Shown here in pieces: positions 10,876 through 22,250 of a stretch of DNA of 64,000 nucleotides (its first letter is position 1; every line of letters begins with the position of its first letter). This DNA comes from Setophaga petechia. Its lineage: Eukaryota; Chordata; Aves; Passeriformes; Parulidae. Where the stretch lies: NCBI GenBank assembly GCA_024362935.1, contig JANCRA010000014.1, positions 1,755,001 through 1,819,000 on the forward strand. Direction: 5' to 3'. The position numbers were made by a program, and so were the translations under genes. Below the pieces are notes generated by a model. It was not told the DNA's origin. It did no database searches and saw only the letters and a program-made list of their open reading frames with translations.

Positions 10876-11672
10876 CCAGGGGTTGGTTTGGAAGTGATGG
10901 AGCTGGAAAATTCAGGATTAACTGGGTTGATGGGAGATGGAAAAGGACAATCAGTCCTGTTGCTGTGCCAGGCACAATCCTGGCATCAAGAGCTGGAGGC
11001 TGTGGTGGCACCTCGGGGCAGGTGACCCCTGTGGGTGCCAGGCTCCAGCACACCCTGCCCTGGGGGAGCTCCTGCCTCACTCCTGGAAGATTCCCAGCTT
11101 TTCTTTCCCGTTTTGCAGCCCTTTAGGCACAGGAAGTTTGGGATTGTGCCAAGCAGGCACTGCGGAGGTGGCACACGGTGCCAACCCTTCCCTGTCCCTC
11201 GGGATGAAGGGATGCTCTGCAGCATCCAGCCAGGATGGGCTCAGCCAGAGCCAGCTCCTGCTCCCTCCCTGTGTCACCAGGGCTGCTGGGATGCAGCTCC
11301 TGGGCCACAGGTGGCTCCAGGGTGACAGCTGGCACTGGCACTGGCACTGGCAGGAGCCACCTTTGCCAAGGGTTCAGCATCAGTTCCGTGGCAGAGCTGT
11401 CCCTGCTCTGGGATTTCCATCTGTGCTCTGGGATTCCTGAGGGATAAAAAGAAAAGCTGGGAATCTTCCAGGAGTGGGGCAGCAGCTCCCCCAGGGCAGG
11501 GTGTGCTGGAGCCTGGCACCCACAGGGGTCACCTGCCCAAAGGTGCCACCACAGCCTCCAGCTCTTGGAATTGTGCCTGGCACAGCAACAGGACTGATGG
11601 TCCTTGTTCATCTCCAACCAACCCAGTAAATCCTGGATTTTCCAGCTCCATCACTTCCAAACCAACCCCTGG
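10876..11672. repeat. Large inverted repeat, ~230-bp arms around a ~340-bp spacer
   Basis: The left arm (10876-11106) and right arm (11447-11672) are near-perfect reverse complements across most of their length, with a few mismatches and short indels. Matching words include GGTTGGTTTGGAAGTGATGG with its complement near 11670, and GTGCCAGGCTCCAGCACACC with its complement near 11510. Reading the left arm forward and the right arm in reverse gives almost the same peptide (both contain SCCCARHN and CGCQAPAHPALGELLPHSWK), which confirms the symmetry. The arm sequence is not a CR1 3' end I recognise. Confidence 0.93.
11329..11356. repeat. (TGGCAC)n micro-repeat in the inverted-repeat spacer
   Basis: Four tandem copies of a 6-bp CTGGCA unit lie near the right end of the spacer between the two inverted arms. 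Confidence 0.8.
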
Positions 11673-12469
11673 GTGTCACCTGCAGCCCTGAGCCCGTTCC
11701 TGTTCCAGCCCCCAGCCTGGGTGCAGTTCAACCCTTCTGCTTTGCCTTCCTGGCATTTGGAGTTGAGCAGAGCAATGAGGAGGGAGCAGCACCTTCCTCT
11801 TCCTCCTGTCCTGGACCTGGCTGTGCCCCAGCCCTGCAGGGATCACCCCAGAGCCCCTCTGGATGGGCCATGGGTGCTCTGGGGACCTGGGGCACCCCAT
11901 CCAGTCCTGCTGCATCCCCCAGTGCCACCACAGCCAGGAGCTTTCCCAAACTCCTCCTAACACCAGCCAGGCTTTCCTTCACTCCCATTTCCATCCCAGC
12001 TCCTTCCCCACACCAAGTCCAGACCCTCTGTAAAGTTTTATTGGAGCCACAGTGGCTCAGCCTGAATTTTTTTTGGAGCGTGTGAATCAAAAGCAGCTTT
12101 TCAGAGGGCTTTGAGCTGCTGCAGGGTTAAAAAATCATAAAAAGAGGAGGAGGAGGAGGAGGTTTGTGCCCTGGCCTGGGTCTTTGCTCTACACAGATTT
12201 CATTCCCACCCTGAGGTGCTCAGGATGGAGGGACAGCCCCCAGTCACTGCAGAATTCCAGAGAAGTGCTTTTCCTCCAAATTCAGGCACAGGAAATTCAA
12301 TATTTTTCTAGGACTTGGCTTTGCATAACAACAACCAGCATGGGGAGAACAATTCCAGCTCCACACAAACAGCTCCCAACAACCTCCCCACACTGCCTGT
12401 CCCCAGCTGTCACCTGCAGGGCCAGCGCAGGGCCCCAGGGCCACCCATGGGAGGCAGAAGGTGACAAAG
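11673..12469. other. Unique spacer, no gene recognised
   Basis: Contains a short GAG trinucleotide repeat at 12143-12162. No coding region or RNA is recognisable. Confidence 0.4.
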
Positions 12470-12740
12470 CTCTGACAGGACAAAGGATGTGGCCTCAAGC
12501 TGTGCCAGGGTCAGACACCAGCAGGAATTTCTGCATGGAAAGGGGGGCCAGGGGTTGGAACTGCCCAGGGAAGGTTGGGGTGCCCATCCCTGGAGGTGCC
12601 CAGGGCCAGGCTGGATGGGATTGGAGCAGCCTGGGACAGGGGAAGGTGCCAGGGCTGGAACTGGATGGGCCCTAAGGTCCCTCCCAACCCAACCCAACCC
12701 AACCCAACCCAGCCCAACCCAACCCCTTCCATGATTTTAA
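12470..12740 (+). mobile_element. CR1 LINE 3'-end fragment with internal pentamer expansion
   Basis: Begins with the CR1 words GATGTGGCCTCAAGCTGTGC, passes through GGTTGGAACTGCCCAGGGAA and CATCCCTGGAGGTGCCC, and ends with AAGGTCCCTCCCAACCC and CCATGATTTT, the usual 3' end. The terminal CCAACCC word has expanded into a run of AACCC pentamers (12686-12726), so a tandem repeat was born inside the element. Confidence 0.88.
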
Positions 12741-13109
12741 TATGGGATGGGGACTGGGAAAACAATGAGGACACGCTCAGGGGTGAGGGGAAAGACCTCG
12801 GTGGTGGAAGAGGAAGGGATTTGCTGCTGCTTTGCCCAAAAATGCCCCATTTCCACTGGCACAGACCCAATCCCAGCAGAAATGTAGGAAAAGCCATTTG
12901 CAACATGGTTTTGGCCAACATTCCTGGAGTTCCAAACCAAGAGGGAACAAATCTATGGATCCATCCAAATGGATGGAGCTGAGGTTGTTTCTGCCACCCA
13001 AAACCCACCTGGGAATCTGGAGGTGGAGACTGAGCCACTTTTGGGCTCCACTGCCCCAAAAGTCTCTCCTTGCCCTGTCCTCCACCATGGTGCCACCAGC
13101 CTGGGCCAT

Positions 13110-13373
13110 CCAGCCCTAAATCCCAGCCCCAAATCCCAGCCCCAAATCCCAGCTCCAGATCCCTGCCCCAGAGCCAAGCCCCAAATCCAGCCCCCAATCC
13201 CAGTCCTGAATCCCAGCCCCAAATCCAGCCCCATATCCTCATCCCAAAATCCAGCCCCACATCCCAGCCTCATATCCAGCCCCAAATCCCAGCCCTAAAT
13301 CCCAGCCCTAAATCCAGCCCTAAATCCAGCCCTAAATCCCAGCCCCAAGCCCCAGGCCCATATCCCAGCCCCT
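13110..13373. repeat. Minisatellite, 13-bp unit ATCCCAGCCCCAA
   Basis: About twenty copies of ATCCCAGCCCCAA and shorter ATCCAGCCCCAA or ATCCAGCCCTAA forms. The frames open across it are repeat artefacts. Confidence 0.93.
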
Positions 13374-14236
13374 TTCTGGGATGTTCCTGCAGAGCACCAG
13401 GAGGATCCAGCCCATCCCCAATCCTGGGGGAGCAGATCCTCCATCCCTCACAGCTGGGCCCAGGACCAGCTCAGAAATGGAATTATTGGATCTGGATAAA
13501 CACCAACACATCCTCAGAGCAAAACCAGCACAGGGAACACCAGGAGTGAGCTCCCCATCCAAAACATCCCCGGGAGATAACTCAGCACAGGTGAAGGACC
13601 CCAATAATGAACCTGACCTCATTTCTGCCTCCTGCCCCAAATCCTGGTGCTGCTTGGCCCCAGCCATTCCCTGAGGAGGGAATTGAGCCCTCTGAGAGCA
13701 GCTGGGAAGCAGCCCCAGCCCCAGGGCTGCTTTCCCAGCACTAAAATCCCACTTAGGGCTGTTTGTCCTGACCAACAGTAGCGGGTTTGTGCCATAAATC
13801 CCCTTTAATGAACAATCCCCACCGGCCCATTCCCGTTTCCCAGAGGGGGGAGGTCTGTGGGAATGGGCACGCAGCCCCCTCCTGCAGCAGCCACAGCTTC
13901 CCACTCAAGGGCTGCCCATTAAACGTCCAGGCTCATCCAGGGAATCCAAATATTTCAAATCCTGACAAATTTAAACACACAGAGGCCTCATGGAGCCGTT
14001 TTCCTGAAGGCTTCTTTCAAACAAAAGCCTGACACTTAATCCATGAGCACGTTATCCATGGGAGCAGGGGGAGCAGGGGGGTTATCCCAGGCCTTGGAAT
14101 ATCCTGCACGTGCTGTGTCAGCAGCTCTGAGCTCTGAGGGGAAGGAGGATGAGCCCAGCATGGGGGGATCCTGGGTTTATTGCCACATCTCCAACATATC
14201 CCAACTTTTTAGCAGGCTCTGTTGGAATAGCACACA
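13374..14236. other. Unique spacer, no gene recognised
   Basis: No tandem array or known element. A minus-strand frame of 190 codons spans much of this stretch but shows no recognisable domain and overlaps other open frames. Confidence 0.4.
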
Positions 14237-14476
14237 GGGAATGGCTTCCCACTGCCTGAAGGCAGGGATAGATGGGATTTTGGGATGGAATTGTTCCCTG
14301 GGAGGGTGGGAGGCCCTGGCACAGGTGCCCAGAGCAGCTGTGGCTGCCCCTGGATCCCTGGCAGTGCCCAAGGCCAGGCTGGGCAGGGCTTGGGGCACCC
14401 TGGGACAGTGGGAGGTGTCCCTGCCATAGCAGGGGTGGGATGGGATGAGCTTTAGGATCCTTTCAACCCAAATAAT
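14237..14476 (+). mobile_element. CR1 LINE 3'-end fragment
   Basis: Sense-orientation CR1 3' end: GGAATGGCTTCCCACTGCC, AATTGTTCCCTGGGAGGGTG, CAGAGCAGCTGTGGCTGCCC, CAGTGCCCAAGGCCAGGCTG and a terminal TTTCAACCCAAATAATTCTG. At about 240 bp it is among the longer copies here. The 5' part and both CR1 reading frames are missing. Confidence 0.93.
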
Positions 14477-14599
14477 TCTGGGATTTTACCTGGAGGCTCT
14501 GAGGGCTTTCAGTGACTCCCCATGACACAAGGGCAACCCTGAACTTTGGATTTTCACCCTGATGCCCTCCTGATGCAGAGCTGTCCCATGGAACACACC

Positions 14600-15440
14600 C
14601 AGGTGGGATCTATCCTGATGGAGCTGTAGCCTGGTGGGATTCCTCTGATTTGGGACTTTCCAAGGGGCTGCATCCTGATACGGGGGTCCTTGATGGGGCT
14701 GAATCCTGGTGGGATATATCCTGATGGAGCTGAATCCTGTTAGGATGGAGCCTGGTGGGATCTATCCTGGTGAGATCTATCCTGATGGGTTTGAATCCTG
14801 GTGGGATCTATCCTGACGGGGGTGAATCCTGGTGGGGCTGAATCCTGATGGGATGGAGCCTGGTGGGATCTATCCTGATGGGGCTGAATCGTGGTGGGAT
14901 CTATCCTGATTTGGGGTTGAATTCTGGTGGGATATATCCTGATGGGATGCAGCCTGGTGGGATATATCCTGGTAGGGCTGAATCCTGGTGGGGCTGAATC
15001 CTGTTGGGATGGAGCCTGGTGGGATCTATCCTGGTGGGATCTATCCTGGTGGGGCTGAATCCTGGTGGGATATATCCGGATTTGGGGTTGAATCCTGGTG
15101 GGATATATCCTGTTGGGGCTGAATCCTGATGAGACTGAATCCTGGTGGGGTGGAGCCTGGTGGGATCTATCCTGGTGGGATACATCCTGATGGGATCTGT
15201 CCTGGTGAGATCTGTCCTGGTGGGATCTGTCCTGGTGGGATGAAGCCTGGTGGGATCTGTCCTGGTGGGATGAATCCTGGTGGGATACATCCTGATGGGA
15301 TCTATCCTGATGGGATACATCCTGCCTATGAGTTGCATCCCCACGGACTTGCATCCCAATGGAATTTATCCCCATGTCTGCATCCTGGTGAGACTCATCC
15401 TGCTTTGGGGCTGTCCCAAGGGGCCGATCCCGGTGGGCTG
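14600..15440. repeat. Minisatellite, 15-bp unit GGGATCTATCCTGGT
   Basis: Some fifty copies of a 15-16-bp unit with forms GGGATCTATCCTGGT, GGGGCTGAATCCTGGT and GGGATGGAGCCTGGT. It decays gradually at both ends. Because 15 is a multiple of three, a 243-codon minus-strand frame encodes a five-residue HQDRS-like repeat. I regard it as a repeat artefact. Confidence 0.95.
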
Positions 15441-15967
15441 TGTCCTGCTGGGCTCTTCCCCTGGAGCTCATCCCGCAGGGATCCCTCCGGCCGGGATTCC
15501 TGCCGCTGTACGTTCCCGTGCGGCAAACAGGTGGCGATGTTGTACTCCGGGATTTCAGCTTCCCGCCCCAAAACGCCGGCTGCTGTCCAAAACCCGCTCG
15601 GGAGCCTCCCTGGCCCGTGCTCCCCCCGGGAATCCTTTGGGAACCGAGGAGAGCGGTGCCGCGCTGATCCCGAGCTTTATCCCGCGCTTTAATCAGGATA
15701 AACTCAAGCTAAAGCCTCTCCTTCCATTCCCCTTTAACCAGGGCATGGGACACAACTCCATCCCTTGCAAGAGCATTTTCCCCTAGAGCCTGGAAGTGCA
15801 GAGGAAAGTCGGGATGCTTTGGGGAAGGTGCACCATCCCATGGATGCAGACACAGGAATTGTGTTTGGGATGTTGGGATGGGACACACGAGGGTGTTGAG
15901 CAGAAGGAAGAGCTCCCACAGGGAGGCAGAGATCCATCCTGTGAGATGATCCCATCACAGCCTGGAC
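15441..15967. other. Unique spacer, partly CpG-rich
   Basis: The first half (to about 15690) has frequent CpG. No gene is recognised. Confidence 0.4.
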
Positions 15968-16342
15968 CTGCACTTCCCAGGCTGTTATTCTTCAGGATTC
16001 CTGCACTTCCCAGGCTGGCATTCTGCAGGATTCCTGCACTTCCCACTCTGGAACTCTGCAGGATTCCTGCACCTCCCAGACTGGTATTCTGCAGGATCTG
16101 TGGGCACTTCCCAGGCAGGAATTCTTCAGGATTCCTGCATTTCCCAGGCTGGAATTCTTCAGGATTCCTGCATTTCCCAGGCTGGAATTGTGCAGGATCT
16201 GTGGGCACTTCCCAGGCTGGCATTCTTCAGGATTCCTGCACTTCCCAGGCTGGAATTCTTCAGGATTCCTGCACTTTCCAGGCTGGCATTTTCCAGGATT
16301 CTTGCACTTCCCAGGCTGGAACTCTGCAGGATCTGTGGGCAC
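15968..16342. repeat. Minisatellite, 33-bp unit
   Basis: About eleven copies of a unit CACTTCCCAGGCTGGAATTC followed by TTCAGGATTCCTG. Some copies carry GGATCTGTGGG in place of GGATTCCTG. The 33-bp period keeps frames open on both strands as an 11-residue repeat. Confidence 0.94.
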
Positions 16343-17827
16343 CGAGGCTCTGGAGCAGCAGGAATGTGACTGGGATGGGGGGATCTCCCTGTGCCATGGG
16401 AGAAATTCCTGATCTCGAGCAAAGGCAGCTCCTGTGAGGTGCTGGATGCTCCCAGGGATTGATGCTCCAGCTGGGATCCCAAGGGTGCAGCTCAGAGGGG
16501 ACAGGGCTGTGTTGGGAGCCACCTCTGCCCCCACATTCCCAGCAGAGCACCCGGAGCAATGCCACCCCAAATTCCCACAAAACCAGGAGCTTCCAAGGGC
16601 TCTGCATCCCCTCCTCCTCATCTCCCACAGGAGCACATCTGAAGGTGCTGGGGTCACTCTCTGAACCCAGCCCTGTGCTGGATCTGTCTCCTGCTCCCTG
16701 TCCTTCCCAGGGAAAGGTGGAAGCTCCAGGAGAGGCTCCTCCAAGCCTGTCCCACACCCAGGACATGGGGCAGTGCCACATCCTGCAGTGGTGGCACCTC
16801 TCAGCCAACCCTCCTGGCTGTCACTGCAGCCAGCCAGGCTCGTGGGCGATGCCAGAGGGTGGAGGGCAAAGGGACAACAGCTCCAGAGGCACCTGGATGA
16901 AGATCTCCATCATTTCACAAGTGTCACCTGCCCAGGAAAAGCTGGAGGTGACAGCCATGAATTCCAGGGGTTCCTCAGCAGCTCTTGGGGTGACAGAGGG
17001 TGGGAAGGTGAGGGAGCATCCACAGGAAGGGTGAAGAGGGGCAGGATGGGAATGATGGGAATGCAGCAGTGGTGAGAGCAATTCCCAGGGCGAGAGGAAT
17101 GGGCTCTGTGCTGGGATGTGTTGAAAGGGTGCTGGGAAAAGCAGCTGCACTTCCCTGTCACAGGGATTTCCCAACTTTCTGCTGCTCCTGCAGGAGCTGG
17201 GCTCTGCTGGCTCACCCACACTGCCCAGCCCCAAATTTCCCTCTTGGAGAGGGCACGGGAGTCATGGAAGGCACAACCACACCCTGCAGGAGCCAGGTGC
17301 CCTCCAGCAGCCCAAATCCCACCCTTTTCCCCCAGCTGGGATCCCTGGGAGCTCAGGGCCTGCAGCACAGCCCGTGGGATGGTGAAGCAGCCCTGGCATG
17401 GACGCTTTTCCTGCAGAAACTTTTCTTTGCTGTCCCTGAATCCTGGGAGATTCTGGGAGCACAACGTGCCAGGAGATCCCTCAGGATGGATCCAGGGAAG
17501 GCCTCTGCAAATGGGCTCGGACAGACAGACAAACGTCCATGGATGTTTTTATATGGAGCTAGGGAATGGCAGCCCAGAGCTGAAAGAAATCCACCTGCCC
17601 ATGGAAAATGCCCTTCCAGTGGCTTCCAGCCCTTCCAGCAGCAGCAGCAGGGCCATCCTGGGAAAGCTGCCTTGGGATAAAATCACTGATTTTTAGAGGC
17701 TTTGAGTAAATGTCAGTTTTGTGTTCTCCTGGTATTCCCTGGAGTGGGAATCAGCAGCAGGATGGGCACCTCCAAAAGTGATTCCTGCTTTCCCACCTTT
17801 GCATGCAGCCCAGGGGGGAGTTCTGTG
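16343..17827. other. Unique region, no gene recognised
   Basis: Mixed-GC sequence. Two overlapping plus-strand frames of about 200 codons (17069-17680 and 17118-17696) run in different phases over the same DNA, as expected of stop-poor non-coding sequence. No known domain is visible. Confidence 0.4.
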
Positions 17828-17990
17828 GAACAGAATCATGGACTGGGACCCTAAAGCTCATCCCATCCCACCCCTGCCATGGGCAGGAACACCTCCCACA
17901 GCCCCAGGTTGCTCCAACCTGGCCTAGGACACTTTCAGGGACAGGGCAGCCACAACTTCTCTGGAAAAAAATGAGCCAGAGCCTCCCCAA
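17828..17990 (-). mobile_element. CR1 LINE 3'-end fragment
   Basis: Complement of a CR1 3' end: CAGAATCATGGACTGGGACC, AAAGCTCATCCCATCCCACC, CTGCCATGGGCAGGAACACC, CCAGGTTGCTCCAACCTGGC and GGGCAGCCACAACTTCTCTG. Diverged and 5'-truncated. Confidence 0.9.
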
Positions 17991-19017
17991 AATTACCCCA
18001 GAGCAATCCATTCCCTGAGAATCTGTGTCAAACACCACTGGATAATGCCCTTCCTTCCACACCTGCATTTTCCTCTTGGCTGCTGCCTTGATGACCTTCA
18101 GGGAGCCCAAAATTCCCAGGAAAAGAGCACATGGCACCAGCAACATCCCCTAACAGCCCCACAAACCCAGCCCAAAGCACGGGAATGTGCAAATCCCAGC
18201 TCCTCACTCCTGCTCCACCAGCAGCCAGAGAAACTCTCGTTCTGTGAAAGCATCATAAATATCCCAGCTCTGCATCCCCAAGGGCTGCATGGGGGATGCT
18301 GTCATCGAGGAAGGAGCAGGGAGCAGCAGCCACCCGCTCCTGACTCACCCAGGGAAGCTGTTTCCATCATCTCCTGCATTTTATTTGCCTGAGGTTGTTG
18401 GTAACTGTTGCTCAGTAGTGGCCACGGGCCCTTTAACACCTTTCTGCTCCAAGCATCGCCAGCCAAAAGGGATGGGGGACATTCCAAGAGGGCTTGAAGC
18501 CCACAGAAAGCTCCCCCTGGGTGATTTTTGGGTCTCAGAGTCCTGAAAACCCCTGAAAGCTGCAGGTCACAAGGAGTGCCCGGGTTATTTGCATGGGATG
18601 CACAACCAGAGGGTGATGGAGCAGCTCCAGCTGAAACGGGGCTTGGGAGAGGGACAAAATCCATGTGCTGGCTGGGGAGAGGAGCATTCCAGCATTCCAG
18701 GTTCTGAAACTGGAATCTCCCATCTCCCATCTCCCTGCAAAGGCAGCCAGAGCTGACCCAGGGGTCAGGCTCTGCCACCCACAGCTGGACCCGCTGCTGA
18801 GTGTGGAGATCAGACCCTACCCACACAAAAAACCGAGGAATTGGGAATTTTTGCTCATTTCTTGGGCAGCTCGGTGCAGCCACGAGCCTGGATCAGGCAG
18901 GACACACCAGGGGAATCTCAGATTTGGGGAATGCCAGGATCACCCTGAGAGCTGGGAGAGGGAAGCTGGGCTGGGAGGGAGGCACGGACATGGCACACAT
19001 CACCAAGGGTCAGGGAA
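17991..19017. other. Unique spacer, no gene recognised
   Basis: No array and no recognisable element. Open frames are overlapping and unremarkable. Confidence 0.4.
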
Positions 19018-19215
19018 TTCCAGAATCCCAGAATGGCATTGGAAGGGACAATGGAGATTATCCAGTCCCACCCTGGACACCTTCCACTGTCCCAGGCTGC
19101 TCCAAGTCCCATCCAACCTGGCCTTGGGCACTGCCAGGGGCAGCCACAGCTGCTCTGGGCACCTGTGCCAGGGCCTGCCCACCCTCACAGGGAAGGATTT
19201 CTTCCCCAAATCTGG
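19018..19215 (-). mobile_element. CR1 LINE 3'-end fragment
   Basis: Complement orientation: CAGAATCCCAGAATGGCATT, GACACCTTCCACTGTCCCAG, CATCCAACCTGGCCTTGGGC, GGCAGCCACAGCTGCTCTGG and TCACAGGGAAGGATTTCTTC. About 200 bp of the 3' end are present. Confidence 0.93.
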
Positions 19216-21114
19216 ACACCCAGGCTTGCCACCACAGGGCTGCAGAGATGTCACCCTAATGTGTCTTTGCTGGGAGCACAGGGATCCTGAAAAGGGACAA
19301 ACTTCCCAGGAAGGTGATCCCACGGGATGGCAGGGGAGCACTGAGCTGTTTTCCAGGGATGGGGTTTGCAGGGCTCTGCTTTGGGACAGAGGTGTTGCTC
19401 CTAGAGCAGCTCTCACTTTTGGGGATTTGAGGAAATGATGCTTCCACAGTGGATTAAAAATGTAATCCTGTCACCAGCCCTGCCTAGGCCCAAAAATCCA
19501 GTAAATGCTGATATCCTGCTAATCCCATATGGATAAAATCAGGAGATTTTGTTTCTCACAGATGCATTTTTGCAGCGAGCAGCGGGATATTCCAGGAGAT
19601 CTCCAAACCCCAGGACCTGCCCTGAAATCCTCGCAGTGCCACAAGCTCGGACACTTCTCCGAAACGAAAACTCAAATTCCACGAGGCAGAAAACACAAAA
19701 TTTGGGAACAGCCAGACTGAGGATCTGCACAGTGCTAAACCCGAGGCAGCCACTGAGTCACCAGCCCGTTTCTAACTGCTGGAAAGTGATCTGTGCTCAG
19801 CTTATCCCAGGAATAATCCTGGAACCGTCATCCTGAACGGGTTAACCTCGGCTGTTTAGGAGCAAAACCTCGTCTGCATATTTTTCTTGCATTTCCCATA
19901 AACAAAACTGCAATGTTTTCATGGGGGGAACTTCTTATAAATTAAACAGCCCCGGCGACTCATCAGCTCCGCCGTGGATTTGGCCACGCTGGAGTTACCG
20001 GGTTTAGACCTCAGGCTCAACTAAAACTTTGCTCTGACCTAAGTTTCTGAATTATTCCCCAAAAATTCCAACTTTTACAGCAAAGGTAGGACCTGGGAGG
20101 CGCCGATCCCAACAGAAAGGATCCAACCTTTGCACAGCTTCTTTGCAAAGTCCCACAAGAGCAGAAGGATGTTTTTAAACGCTCTAAAAACTGCCCAGGG
20201 ATTCTTCCAAGCGGGACTGAGGCGGCTGCTCCTGCTCTGTACCTGGACACCACCAGGACATCTCCATCCCCTAAAAACCCCACTTCCCAAACTTTCCAGC
20301 TGCACAGCCAGCACTGTTTGCTTCCCCCTTTCCCAGCCCCCAGCAAGCACCCGGTGACAGAGATAAACCCAAGGGATTTCCCAGGAAAAGAAGGGATTTT
20401 CCAAGAGAACGCCCTCACCTTTCCCGCAGAGCCGGGAGCTGCCTTTGCCGCCTTTCCAAGCCTCTCTCTGCGCTATCTCCAGTCTTCCCGCAGCTCCTGC
20501 CGAGCTGGAAATATCATTAAGCTCCAGTGAGGCGAAAAAAAAAAAAAAGAAAGAAAAAAATCCCAGGGAAAGCGTGGCAATATCCAAAGGGAGGGGAGCG
20601 AAGGTGTCGGGACGCGGGTCCCCGCCGGCCCCGCTCCACCTGCGCCGGGCTGCGGGAATCCTCCGGCGTGGAGCAGGCATGGATACTCCTCTGGTGCGTG
20701 CGGATGACTTCACTTCATTAGCATGCTCCTGAGAGTTCTCCCCGACTGTCTTTTTTACTGACTTTAAGGCTCTGCTAATCAAAATCCTGGAGTGGTTAAC
20801 TATTTCCTGGCGCCGGGGCTTCGGGAGGATGGAAATCCTCGGGACGGTGGTGGAGCAGGAGCCAGAGGCACCGGCTCGCCCACGGCAATTCCTGCTCCCA
20901 GGATTGGCAGGTCATGGCTCCCAGCACGTCCCGGGTCTGTCTCCTCAACCTCCGAGCTCTGCCGGGACCTTCCAGCGGCGATGGAGGGAGAGGGAGAGCG
21001 GGGATGGGATTCCCAGCCCGAAATTGTTGTGTTTTGGGAGAGGGTGAAGCAGTTCAGGCACTCGTTAGCCTGTGGCACGGCACCAAATGTCCCTTCCACA
21101 AGGGGAGATGTGAT
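19216..21114. other. Unique region; possible conserved regulatory DNA and a CpG-rich patch
   Basis: This is one of the least repetitive stretches. At about 19936 CTTATAAATT lies some 30 bp before a GC-rich segment, a TATA-promoter-like arrangement. Positions 20575-20700 are CpG-rich. From 20690 to 20820 TTCATTAGCATGC, GCTAATCAAAAT and GGTTAACTATT resemble homeodomain, POU or HNF1-type words. A poly(A) tract lies at about 20536. No exon is supported. Confidence 0.3.
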
Positions 21115-21224
21115 TCCAGGGGCTTGGAACCACCTGGGATGGTGGGACGTGTCCCTGCCCATGGCTCAGGGAATGGGATGAGCTTAAGGTCCCTTCCAAC
21201 CCAACCCATTCCATGATTTTGTGA
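21115..21224 (+). mobile_element. CR1 LINE 3'-end fragment
   Basis: Sense-orientation 3' end: GGGACGTGTCCCTGCCCATG, GGGATGAGCTTAAGGTCCC and TTCCAACCCAACCCATTCC, closing at CATGATTTTGTGA. Confidence 0.88.
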
Positions 21225-22187
21225 CCCAGCCACATCTCAGGTGATGCCACTCGCTAGAAAAGCCACTTCATCTTCTTCCTCATTTATTTCGGGAGCAGAG
21301 CTGCCTTCAAAAGAGAAACTCACTCCTGGGATAGAAAAGGGGGAAGCAAAGCATGGAAAAATAGAGCAACTCCTCCGTGGGCACACCTGGAGTGTGTGAC
21401 AGGGCCAGAGACACGTCCAGGGCTCCCAGCTCCAGCCTCCTGCCTGTCCTTTGGGATTCTGCCTGTTTCCGAGTCCAGGTCGGGTTTTTCTCTGACAAGG
21501 AAAAACGGGAGTGGATTTTGCAACAGTGGGACAAGAAAAAAATTGATTTAAAAGAGGGATTCACTCCCATGGCCAGGGGACACACATGGACAGGTGTGCA
21601 GGGACACAAGTGACCATCAGTGTGTCCACGGACACGAGTGACCATCAATGTGTCCACAGACATGTGCCTGTGGTCACCCTGTCCCAGCACACGTGGATGT
21701 CACACCAAGCACATGCGTGTGCACACATCCATGGGTTGGGAATTCCGGGTTGAACCACTTGGATGCCTGCTCCCATCACCAACTCCATCCCCAGGGAACA
21801 GCCCCCAGCCCCACCATCCATTGATCCTGGGGGTCTGGGAGCCTTTCCTGAAGGCTCTGGAGCTGGATCAGGAGCAGCTGTGGGGTCTGAGCCCGGATTC
21901 CTCCCCGGCACAGCGAGGTCAGGAGCAGCCGCGTCCCGGAGCGTTCCCCGCTCCGTTCAGGAGCTGACCCACATTTTTTCCTCCTGATTCACAGCTCAGC
22001 TGCACTCAGGGCTATCTTTAGCCCCAGAGAGAGACGAGGAGAGGGCCCCTCTGCAATTCCAGCCTCCAAGGGCTGGGATTTTTCTGGGATATAAATGTGT
22101 GTACACACCTTCCCTGCTTCCTACGGCGTCTCCCGGAGCAGCGTGGCGCAAGCTCCCGGTGCAGGTCTGATGCACGGAGGAGACTCC
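21225..22187. other. Unique spacer with a small tandem duplication
   Basis: A two-copy repeat of about 38 bp (GTGACCATCAGTGTGTCCAC, then GAGTGACCATCAATGTGTCC) lies at about 21610-21665. No gene is recognised. Confidence 0.4.
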
Positions 22188-22250
22188 CAGAATCATTCCG
22201 GCTGGGAAAGACCTCCAAAATCATCCAGCCCTACCATTAACCAGCACAAA
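22188..22250 (-). mobile_element. CR1 LINE 3'-end fragment, second subfamily type
   Basis: AGAATCATTCCGGCTGGGAA, AGACCTCCAAAATCATCCAG and CCATTAACCAGCAC match the complement of the CR1 3' end in which GGTTGGAAAAGACCTC replaces GGTTGGAAGGGACC. It is a different subfamily from most copies in this window. Very short. Confidence 0.75.

Noticed and set aside
10937..11617. Two matching open frames on opposite strands suggesting a duplicated gene
   Set aside because: The matching peptides are caused by the inverted repeat. Neither frame has a recognisable domain, and one continues into the spacer without similarity.
12166..13260. Frames of 169 and 249 codons
   Set aside because: Both run through the CR1 fragment at 12470-12740, and the second also through the 13-bp array.
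14740..15471. 243-codon minus frame with five-residue HQDRS repeats resembling a low-complexity protein
   Set aside because: A direct result of the 15-bp minisatellite. The flanks show no protein character or start context.
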